NCBI GenBank assembly: GCA_023460175.1 | Contig: JAEWRC010000066.1 | Coordinates: forward strand, 1 to 39,628 | DNA length: 39,628 nt | Direction: 5' to 3' | Origin: Actinomycetes bacterium | Lineage (GTDB): Bacteria; Actinomycetota; Actinomycetes; Mycobacteriales; Mycobacteriaceae | Shown here: in pieces, positions 33,691 through 39,628 of the stretch | Layout: each line of letters starts with the position of its first letter | Position numbering within the stretch: position 1 is the first letter of the stretch | The notes under the pieces: generated by a model | What the model was told of the DNA's origin: nothing | Database searches by the model: none | Seen by the model: the letters and a program-made list of their open reading frames with translations, nothing else | Program-made: the position numbers and the translations under genes

Positions 33691-35938
33691 CTGCGGACGC
33701 CGGAGTACCCTCCGGTGCCTCTGCCGCTGCGTCCTCTTCGTCGACCAGGATCAGCGAGATCTTGCCCCGGTTGTCGATGTCGGCGATCTCGACACGCAGC
33801 TTGTCGCCGACCTTGACGACATCCTCGACCTTGGCGATCCGCTTGCCGCGGCCCAACTTCGAGATGTGCACCAGGCCGTCGCGACCCGGCAGCAACGACA
33901 CGAACGCGCCGAAGTCGGTGCACTTGACCACCGTGCCGAGGAACCGCTCACCGACCTTGGGCAGCTGCGGGTTGGCGATCGCGTTGATCTTGTCGATCGC
34001 GGCCTGGGCGGCCTCGCCATTGCTGGCGCCGACGAACACCGTGCCGTCGTCCTCGATGGAGATCGACGCGCCCGTCTCCTCGGTGATCGAGTTGATCATC
34101 TTGCCCTTGGGCCCGATCACCTCGCCGATCTTGTCGACCGGCACCTTGATGGTGGTGATCCGCGGCGCGTACAGGCTCATCTCGTCGGGCTCGTCGATGG
34201 CCTCGGCCATCACCTCGAGGATGGTCAGTCGCGCATCCTTGGCCTGGGCCAACGCACCGGCGAGCACCTGCGAGGGGATGCCGTCGAGCTTGGTGTCCAG
34301 CTGCAGGGCCGTGACGAACTCCTTGGTGCCGGCGCACTTGAAGTCCATGTCGCCGAAGGCATCCTCGGCGCCGAGGATGTCGGTCAGCGTGACGAACCGG
34401 CGCTCGACCGCACCGTCGACCTCGACGTCGTCGGACACCAGGCCCATGGCGATACCGGCCACCGGCGCCTTCAGCGGCACACCGGCGTTCAGCAGCGACA
34501 GGGTCGAGGCGCACACCGAACCCATCGAGGTGGATCCGTTGGAGCTCAACGCTTCCGAGACCTGCCGGATGGCGTACGGGAACTCCTCGACGCTGGGCAG
34601 CACGGGCATCAGCGCCCGCTCGGCCAGCGCACCGTGGCCGATCTCGCGGCGCTTGGGCGAACCGACCCGGCCGGTCTCACCGGTCGAGTACGGCGGGAAG
34701 TTGTAGTGGTGCATGTAGCGCTTGGAGGTTTCCGGTCCCAGCGAGTCGATCTGCTGGGCCATCTTGACCATGTCGAGCGTGGTGACACCCATGATCTGGG
34801 TCTCGCCGCGCTCGAACAGCGCACTGCCGTGGGCGCGCGGGATGATCGCGACCTCGGCGGACAGCGCCCGGATGTCGGTGATGCCGCGACCGTCGATGCG
34901 GAAGTGATCGGTCAGGATGCGCTGGCGGACAAGCTTCTTGGTCAGCGCACGGTAGGCGGCGCCGATCTCCTTCTCGCGGCCCGCATAGGTCTCGGCCAGG
35001 CGCTCGAGCACCTCGACCTTGATCTCGTCGGTGCGGTCGTTGCGCTCGTTCTTGCCGGCGATGGTCAGCGCGGCGGACAGCTCGTCGGTGGCCACCGAGG
35101 CCACCGAGTAGTAGACGTCCTCGCCGTACTCGGGGAACAGCGGGTACTCGACGGTCTCCTTGCCGGCCGCCTCGTGCAGCGCCTGCTGGGCCTTGCACAG
35201 CGTCGCGATGAACGGCTTGGCGGCCTCGAGGCCCTCGGCCACCACGGTCTCGGTCGGCGCCGCGGCGCCCCCGCCGATCAGCTCGATGACGTTGTCGGTG
35301 GCCTCGGCCTCGACCATCATGATCGCGACGTCTTCCTTGTCGCCGTCAGTGACGACGCGGCCGGCGACGACCATGTCGAAGACGGCCCGCTCGAGCTGCT
35401 CGACGTCGGGGAACGCGACCCACTGCCCGTCGATCAGCGCCACGCGCACGCCGCCGACCGGGCCGGAGAACGGCAGGCCGGAGATCTGAGTGGAGGCCGA
35501 CGCGGCGTTGATGGCCAGCACGTCGTAGAGATCCTTGGGATCCAGGCTCAGGACGGTCACCACGACCTGGATCTCGTTGCGCAGTCCGCTGACGAACGTG
35601 GGGCGCAGCGGCCGGTCGATGAGCCGACAGGTCAGGATCGCATCGGTCGAGGGACGACCCTCGCGACGGAAGAACGACCCCGGGATGCGTCCGGCGGCAT
35701 ACATCCGCTCCTCGACGTCAATGGTCAACGGGAAGAAGTCGAAGTGATCCTTCGGCGCCTTGCTCGCGGTCGTGGCGCTGAGCAGCATGGTCTCGTCGTC
35801 CAGGTAGGCGACGACGGCGCCGGCAGCCTGCTGGGCCAGCCGACCGGTCTCGAAACGAATGGTGCGGGTGCCGAAGCTCCCGTTGTCAATGACGGCGGTC
35901 GACTCGAACACGCCTTCGTCAATTTCAGCAACAGACAT
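33668..35938 (-). CDS. gpsI: Polynucleotide phosphorylase (PNPase)
   Basis: A 756-aa PNPase that degrades RNA 3' to 5' with phosphate, and in actinobacteria may also make RNA tails or ppGpp. Two RNase PH domains flank an all-alpha domain; FFRREGRPSTDAILTCRLIDRPLRP and the GSSTSMGSVCAST-type active-site loop (NGSTSMGSVCAS) are visible. A KH domain (IGEVIGPKGKMIN, about 600) and an S1 domain (GTVVKCTDFGAFVSLLPGRDGLVHIS) close the protein. ATG 35938 (MSVAEIDEGVFE) matches the known mycobacterial start; ATG 35950 with GAGAGG close by would add four residues. Confidence 0.96.
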   Translation of the reverse strand: MSVAEIDEGVFESTAVIDNGSFGTRTIRFETGRLAQQAAGAVVAYLDDETMLLSATTASKAPKDHFDFFPLTIDVEERMYAAGRIPGSFFRREGRPSTDAILTCRLIDRPLRPTFVSGLRNEIQVVVTVLSLDPKDLYDVLAINAASASTQISGLPFSGPVGGVRVALIDGQWVAFPDVEQLERAVFDMVVAGRVVTDGDKEDVAIMMVEAEATDNVIELIGGGAAAPTETVVAEGLEAAKPFIATLCKAQQALHEAAGKETVEYPLFPEYGEDVYYSVASVATDELSAALTIAGKNERNDRTDEIKVEVLERLAETYAGREKEIGAAYRALTKKLVRQRILTDHFRIDGRGITDIRALSAEVAIIPRAHGSALFERGETQIMGVTTLDMVKMAQQIDSLGPETSKRYMHHYNFPPYSTGETGRVGSPKRREIGHGALAERALMPVLPSVEEFPYAIRQVSEALSSNGSTSMGSVCASTLSLLNAGVPLKAPVAGIAMGLVSDDVEVDGAVERRFVTLTDILGAEDAFGDMDFKCAGTKEFVTALQLDTKLDGIPSQVLAGALAQAKDARLTILEVMAEAIDEPDEMSLYAPRITTIKVPVDKIGEVIGPKGKMINSITEETGASISIEDDGTVFVGASNGEAAQAAIDKINAIANPQLPKVGERFLGTVVKCTDFGAFVSLLPGRDGLVHISKLGRGKRIAKVEDVVKVGDKLRVEIADIDNRGKISLILVDEEDAAAEAPEGTPASADVATADA

Positions 35939-36025
35939 AGATGTCCGCATGCCCTCTCTGGTAATTCAGCTGTTTTGCGTCGTCACGCGTCAGGGCACCA
36001 GATGCGGCTGCGGCCGTCGATCGAA

Positions 36026-36048
36026 GCTGCCGGAATTCCCCCGGCAGC
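36026..36048. other. Stem-loop between lppU and gpsI
   Basis: GCTGCCGG and CCGGCAGC form a perfect 8-bp stem with a 7-nt loop, about 90 bp upstream of gpsI and 180 bp after the lipoprotein gene. It could be a terminator, or part of the gpsI leader RNA. The rest of the 290-bp gap (35939-36228) shows no gene. Confidence 0.4.
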
Positions 36049-36228
36049 CACTACCGAAGACCGCCCAACATCGGCGACCCCTCCCACTTCAGGGGATGTA
36101 GTGACGCGCTGGAACGGTGCGCGCGGTCTGCGCGAACCGCACCGAGTCCCGGGCCGATACGGACGCGGAACAGCCCTACTCTACACCGCGGCGATTCCGA
36201 TCCCGTCAAACCCGCAGGTAGGGGCGCG

Positions 36229-36714
36229 TCAGCGCTGGTTCTCGACGCAGACGGTGAACTGGCGTTCCTCGTAGGCGTAGCCCTGCCCGCTCAGGCACTG
36301 GTCGACGTTGGCGACGTCGGTGAGGATCTGGGTGGCCCGCTGGCGGTGCGGGACGGCCCGATCGGCGCAGTCCACCCGCACCGGGTCGGTGTGATGCTCG
36401 GGGTGCACGCTCATGCAGCCGCCGACCACCCAGTCGATGTCCAGACAGACGGTGCTGACGTTGTCCGACAGCCCGCCGCGCTGCGAGTAGAACGAGTCGA
36501 CGTCGCTGGGGCACTGATCGCCGCCCGGGCCGTTGACCGTGGCGACCACCTTGAAGTTGGACTCCGGGCTGCCGCAGGCCACCTCGTGGGCCTCGGGGCG
36601 GTCGATCGCGCCGCCGACCCGCAAGCAGTCACCGATCTCCAGGTCGTTGGCCCGCGTATTGGCCGGCGGGACCTCGGCACAGCCGGTCACCCATGCCGCC
36701 GCGATCGCTATCAC
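36229..36714 (-). CDS. lppU: Lipoprotein, LppU-like
   Basis: A small exported lipoprotein with a lipobox-like VTGC (residues 9-12 from GTG 36714) and a Cys-rich mature domain: CLRV, VACGS, QCPSD, VCLDIDW, GGCMSV, DCADR, QCLSG and TVCVEN. The eight mature Cys residues after the lipid-bearing one could form four disulfides. The signal as read from GTG 36714 lacks positive charges; beginning at CTG 36741, overlapping the rpsO stop, it would gain THRRV and look like a normal lipoprotein signal. Name given by its place between gpsI and rpsO, as in M. tuberculosis; function unknown. Confidence 0.75.
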   Translation of the reverse strand: MIAIAAAWVTGCAEVPPANTRANDLEIGDCLRVGGAIDRPEAHEVACGSPESNFKVVATVNGPGGDQCPSDVDSFYSQRGGLSDNVSTVCLDIDWVVGGCMSVHPEHHTDPVRVDCADRAVPHRQRATQILTDVANVDQCLSGQGYAYEERQFTVCVENQR

Positions 36715-36737
36715 GGCGGGGATGACACGGCGATGGG

Positions 36738-37007
36738 TCAGCGCCGCAGACCCAGCCGCTCGATGAGCGAACGGTAGCGCGCCACGTCGACCTGGGCGAC
36801 GTACTTGAGCAGCCGACGACGACGACCCACCAGCAGCAGCAGTCCGCGCCGCGAGTGGTGGTCGTGCTTGTGCTTCTTGAGGTGCTCGGTGAGATCGGTG
36901 ATGCGCTTGGTCAGCAGTGCGACCTGCGCCTCGGGCGAGCCCGTATCGGTCTCGTGCAGCCCGTAGCTGGTCAGGATCTCTTTTTTCTGCTCGGCGGTAA
37001 GCGCCAC
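36738..37007 (-). CDS. rpsO: 30S ribosomal protein S15
   Basis: An 89-aa S15 that binds 16S rRNA in the platform. ALTAEQKKEILTSYGLHETD, TGSPEAQVALLTKRI, HDHHSRRGLLLLVGRRRRLLKY and YRSLIERLGLRR are the complete family sequence. GTG 37007 has GGAG 7 nt upstream. The 196-bp leader upstream may carry an S15 autoregulatory structure, which I cannot identify by eye. Confidence 0.97.
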   Translation of the reverse strand: MALTAEQKKEILTSYGLHETDTGSPEAQVALLTKRITDLTEHLKKHKHDHHSRRGLLLLVGRRRRLLKYVAQVDVARYRSLIERLGLRR

Positions 37008-37124
37008 GGAATCACTCCATCTTTTCAGTCCGCGAACATGGATATCCCCTGCGGGATCCGGCGCGGCCACCGCGAACTGCAGCGCACGCCGATTGTCGTC
37101 GCAGAGTTTAACAGCGGGGGTCTC

Positions 37125-37199
37125 GAAACGACGATTCCGGGCGAGGGACGAGCCCGGACGAGGAGTAAGAGCATCACGCCCAGAAACGACGATTCCGGG
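37125..37199. repeat. Two direct copies of a 17-bp sequence with a hairpin between
   Basis: GAAACGACGATTCCGGG is found at 37125-37141 and 37183-37199, 58 bp apart start to start, in the gap between ribF and rpsO. CCGGGC-N9-GCCCGG (37137-37157) forms a stem that includes the end of the first copy. This could terminate ribF or act in the rpsO leader. Confidence 0.5.
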
Positions 37200-37203
37200 G
37201 CGA

Positions 37204-38178
37204 CTAGCGCGACTCCCGCAGGATGTTGCGGGCCTTGTCGGTGTCGCGGTGCATGGCCTTGACCAGATCTTCCACGGAGTGGAACTTCTCCTGGCCCCGG
37301 ATGCGCGCGACGAAGTCCACGGCGACGTGCTGGCCGTACAGGTCCGCGGCGGTGTCCAGGACGAAGGCCTCCACGGTGCGGGTCCGCCCGGAGAACGTCG
37401 GGTTGGTGCCCACCGAGACCGCGGCCTGATACCGCTCGCCCGGGATCACCGTCCCCATCACCGGCCCGTGGCCGAGCACGGTGAACCAGGCCGCGTAGAC
37501 GCCGTCGGCCGGGATCGCCGAGTGCATCGGCGGGGCGACGTTGGCCGTCGGGAAACCCAACCCCTTGCCGCGGCCGTCACCGCGGACGACGACACCCTCG
37601 ACGCGGTGCGGGCGGCCCAGCGCCTCGGTGGCCGCGGCCATGTCGCCGGCGTCCACGCAGGCGCGGATGTAGGTCGAGGAGAACGTCACACCGTTGTTCT
37701 GGTGCTCGGTGACCAGCGACATGGCCTCGACCGCGAAGCCGAACCGCTCCCCCGCGTCGCGCAGCATCTGCACGTTGCCCGTGGCCTTCTTGCCGAAGGT
37801 GAAGTTCTCGCCGACCACGACCTCGACGACGTGCAACCGCTCGACGAGCAATTCGTGCACGTAGCGTTCCGGGGTGAGCTTCATGAAGTCCGCGGTGAAC
37901 GGCATCACCAAAAAGACGTCGATGCCGAGTTCCTCGGCCAGTTCGGCGCGCCGGGTCAGCGTGGTCAACTGCGCCGGATGGTTGCCCGGGAAGACCACTT
38001 CCATGGGGTGCGGATCGAACGTCATCAGCACCGCCGGTACGCCGCGGGCGCGGCTCGCCTTCACCGCACGCGCGATCAATTCGGCATGTCCACGGTGCAC
38101 ACCGTCGAACACGCCGATGGTGAGTACGCACCTGCCCCAGTCCGTGGGGATTTCGTCTTGTCCCCGCCACCGCTGCAC
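37204..38178 (-). CDS. ribF: Bifunctional riboflavin kinase/FAD synthetase
   Basis: A 324-aa RibF making FMN from riboflavin and then FAD. The N-terminal adenylyltransferase domain has GVFDGVHRGHAELI (about 22-35) and the later VTFSSTYIRA segment (the SSTxIR motif, about 165); the C-terminal kinase has GKGLGFPTANV (about 205), GVYAAW and NPTFSGRTRTVEAFVLD with the catalytic Glu. GTG 38178 gives the family N-terminus MQRWRGQDEIP. Divergent from sirR across about 120 bp. Confidence 0.96.
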   Translation of the reverse strand: MQRWRGQDEIPTDWGRCVLTIGVFDGVHRGHAELIARAVKASRARGVPAVLMTFDPHPMEVVFPGNHPAQLTTLTRRAELAEELGIDVFLVMPFTADFMKLTPERYVHELLVERLHVVEVVVGENFTFGKKATGNVQMLRDAGERFGFAVEAMSLVTEHQNNGVTFSSTYIRACVDAGDMAAATEALGRPHRVEGVVVRGDGRGKGLGFPTANVAPPMHSAIPADGVYAAWFTVLGHGPVMGTVIPGERYQAAVSVGTNPTFSGRTRTVEAFVLDTAADLYGQHVAVDFVARIRGQEKFHSVEDLVKAMHRDTDKARNILRESR

Positions 38179-38288
38179 GCCGGTAAGCCTACGGTGTGAC
38201 GCCTCGGCCGTCTGCCCGGGTCACCGGTGCGGGCCCGCCGCGCGGCGACGCGGATCACACCGAAGACCCGAATGAGGTGACCATTGCC

Positions 38289-38294
38289 TAAACT
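38289..38294 (+). promoter_or_regulatory. Candidate leaderless -10 box for sirR
   Basis: TAAACT fits TANNNT and ends 7 nt before GTG 38302; no ribosome binding site is seen. This spacing supports the GTG start and a leaderless mRNA. No clear -35 is visible. Confidence 0.4.
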
Positions 38295-38301
38295 CGATGC
38301 C

Positions 38302-39006
38302 GTGAGTCCCAACGATGGTCTCGACAGTGGTGCCAGTGACCTGACCACGGTCGCTCAGGACTACCTGAAGGTCATCTGGACGGTGCAGGAGTGGGCGCCG
38401 GAGAAGATCAGCACCAAGCTGCTGGCCGATCGGCTCGGCGTCTCGGCGAGCACCGCCTCGGAGTCCATCCGCAAACTCGCCGACCAGGGCCTGGTCCACC
38501 ACGAGAAGTACGGCGCGGTGACGCTGACCGAACGGGGCCGCGCGGCGGCCCTGTCCATGGTGCGTCGGCACCGACTGCTCGAGACCTTCCTGGTCAACGA
38601 ACTCGGCTACAGCTGGGACGAGGTGCATGACGAGGCCGAGGTGCTCGAGCACGCCGTGTCCGACCGGATGCTCGACCGGATGGACGCCAAGCTGGGCTAC
38701 CCCACCCGTGACCCGCACGGCGACCCGATCCCGGCCGCCGACGGCAAGGTGCCCACCCCGCCGGCGCGGCAACTCTCGGACTGCGACAACGGCGACGAGG
38801 GCACGGTGGCCCGCATCTCCGACTCCGACCCCGAGATGTTGCGCTACTTCGACACTGTGGGCATCAACCTGGACGCCCGGCTGCGGGTGCTGGCCCGCCG
38901 CGACTTCGCCGGGATGATCTCGGTGGCCGTCGAATCGCACGCCGGGGAGAACACCACCGTGGACCTGGGCAGCCCTGCGGCCCAGGCCATCTGGGTGGTG
39001 GCCTGA
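38302..39006 (+). CDS. sirR: DtxR/MntR-family metal-dependent regulator SirR
   Basis: A 234-aa iron-dependent-repressor family protein. The N-terminal winged HTH (about 15-70) includes LLADRLGVSASTASESIRKL, followed by the dimerisation and metal-binding domain (RRHRLLETFLVNELG, HDEAEVLEHAVSD, with His/Glu/Cys candidates for metal) and a C-terminal FeoA/SH3-like domain (GTVARISDSDPEMLRYFDTVGI to the end). In mycobacteria this group is thought to control manganese or iron transport. GTG 38302 is chosen over TTG 38284 on spacing from the -10 box. Confidence 0.93.
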   Translation: MSPNDGLDSGASDLTTVAQDYLKVIWTVQEWAPEKISTKLLADRLGVSASTASESIRKLADQGLVHHEKYGAVTLTERGRAAALSMVRRHRLLETFLVNELGYSWDEVHDEAEVLEHAVSDRMLDRMDAKLGYPTRDPHGDPIPAADGKVPTPPARQLSDCDNGDEGTVARISDSDPEMLRYFDTVGINLDARLRVLARRDFAGMISVAVESHAGENTTVDLGSPAAQAIWVVA

Positions 39007-39019
39007 CCGCCTCGGTCAG
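39003..39019. terminator. Bidirectional hairpin between sirR and CBS gene
   Basis: CTGACC (39003-39008) pairs with GGTCAG (39014-39019) across a 5-nt loop. The sirR TGA lies in the left arm and the stop of the CBS gene in the right arm. Confidence 0.6.
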
Positions 39020-39444
39020 TCGAAGTCGGCCCGCACCGCCTCGGACGCATAGACGCCCAGCAGGTCGCGCGCGGAGACGATGGTGCTCACGGCGCCGCCC
39101 TCACCCACCAGCAGATGCCGGATGTGTTTGTCGGCCATCCGCAGCGCCGCCTGTTCCACGGTGGTGTCGGGCGCACACCACACCAGGTTCGCGCTGGCCA
39201 CCTCGGTGGCGGGTGTCGCGGCGAGATCGCGCGCGCCGGCCACCGCCCGGACGACGTCGCGTTCGCTGATCAACGCCACCGGCCGGTCCTCACCGCCGAC
39301 CACGACCACGCCGACGTCGTGGGCGACGAGCGCCTCGGCCGCCGCGAGCACGCTGGCGTCGGTGGACACGCGGACCACCGCGTCCCCGGTGATATCTGCG
39401 ATGACGACCGAACCTGCGGCCGGAATGCTTGTCATACCGCTCAT
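39016..39444 (-). CDS. CBS-domain pair protein
   Basis: A 142-aa protein consisting of two CBS motifs forming one Bateman module: first about residues 20-75 (VVRVSTDASVLAAAEALVAHDVGVVVV to LISERDVVRAV), second about 80-135 (WCAPDTTVEQAALRMADKHIRHLLV to IVSARDLLGVY). Such modules bind adenine nucleotides or act as sensor subunits. ATG 39444 is the first start; ATG 39435 with AGGATGAG upstream is equally possible. No partner gene is adjacent. Confidence 0.88.
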   Translation of the reverse strand: MSGMTSIPAAGSVVIADITGDAVVRVSTDASVLAAAEALVAHDVGVVVVGGEDRPVALISERDVVRAVAGARDLAATPATEVASANLVWCAPDTTVEQAALRMADKHIRHLLVGEGGAVSTIVSARDLLGVYASEAVRADFD

Positions 39445-39550
39445 CCTGCCATTTCGGACGCCCGTCGATCAGGGACCAACGTCGTCGGCCGGGGGGACCT
39501 AAGCCTGGATACACCGATTAGGTAGCGGTCTGGGGTGGGTTGAAAAGGCG

Positions 39551-39614
39551 AAATGCCCTGTCGTGGTGGGAGAATGAGATTTCTTGAGGATCTTATTCGA
39601 CCAGAACGAAGGGC
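39551..39614. other. Imperfect hairpin at the right edge
   Basis: ATGCCCTGTCGT on the left and ACGAAGGGCAT on the right can pair with one bulge, and inside them GAATGAGAT pairs with ATCTTATTC with one G-U type mismatch. An ATG follows at 39625. This may be the left end of a mobile element or the leader of a gene beyond the window; I cannot name it. Bases 39445-39550 show no gene. Confidence 0.35.
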
Positions 39615-39628
39615 ATCTCGTAGATGCA

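Noticed and set aside
37125..37199. CRISPR-like repeat pair
   Set aside because: Only two copies, one spacer-like gap, and no cas genes.
1..39628. KstR (TnnAACnnGTTnnA) boxes
   Set aside because: No full match noticed by eye at any promoter; a near match around 31528 is inside a coding region and misses a fixed base.

Overview
The window is GC-rich DNA from a mycobacterium, most likely a fast-growing environmental species (Mycolicibacterium-like). The right quarter keeps a gene order known from M. tuberculosis around Rv2780-Rv2788: ald, a nitronate-monooxygenase-like gene, pepR, gpsI, an lppU-like lipoprotein, rpsO, ribF and sirR. Other mycobacterial hallmarks are YrbE permeases, a mycofactocin-type SDR and many crotonase/SDR/acyl-CoA ligase genes. 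Several genes have a TANNNT -10 box 6-7 nt before the start codon, as expected for leaderless mRNAs.

Layout. 1-7.4 kb: the 5' part of a secreted proline-rich protein leaving the window on the left, a chloroperoxidase-type hydrolase, a PH-domain protein, TesB thioesterase, a VOC protein, SelO with an acyl-CoA synthetase, and a GAF-LuxR regulator. 7.6-12.0 kb: a minus-strand oxidative cassette (KshB-like reductase, SDR, Rieske oxygenase, a 111-aa unknown protein, TauD dioxygenase). Its promoter carries a perfect match to the published KstR2 operator consensus, and the Rieske domain lacks both usual histidine ligands. I regard this as the most interesting system in the window.

12.1-15.8 kb: nested insertion sequences. 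A decayed IS607 element is cut by an IS3-family element, which is cut by an apparently intact IS30-family element. The right end of the IS30 element truncates yrbEB of an mce-type operon (SDR-yrbEA-yrbEB); the rest of that operon is not here.

17.9-29.0 kb: a CoA-linked catabolic region. Plus strand: enoyl-CoA hydratase, alpha/beta hydrolase, flavin monooxygenase and PucR regulator. Minus strand: SCP2-type thiolase, a two-subunit MaoC dehydratase, SDR, enoyl-CoA hydratase, a double-TetR regulator and an acyl-CoA ligase. Together these cover activation, oxygenation and beta-oxidation of an unidentified substrate.

29.2-39.4 kb: core genes (alanine dehydrogenase, YchJ-like, GXWXG protein, nitronate monooxygenase, M16 protease, PNPase, lipoprotein, S15, RibF, SirR, CBS protein). 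The last ~90 bases hold an imperfect hairpin of unknown nature. At three convergent gene pairs both stop codons lie in opposite arms of one hairpin. No tRNA, rRNA or CRISPR array was seen.
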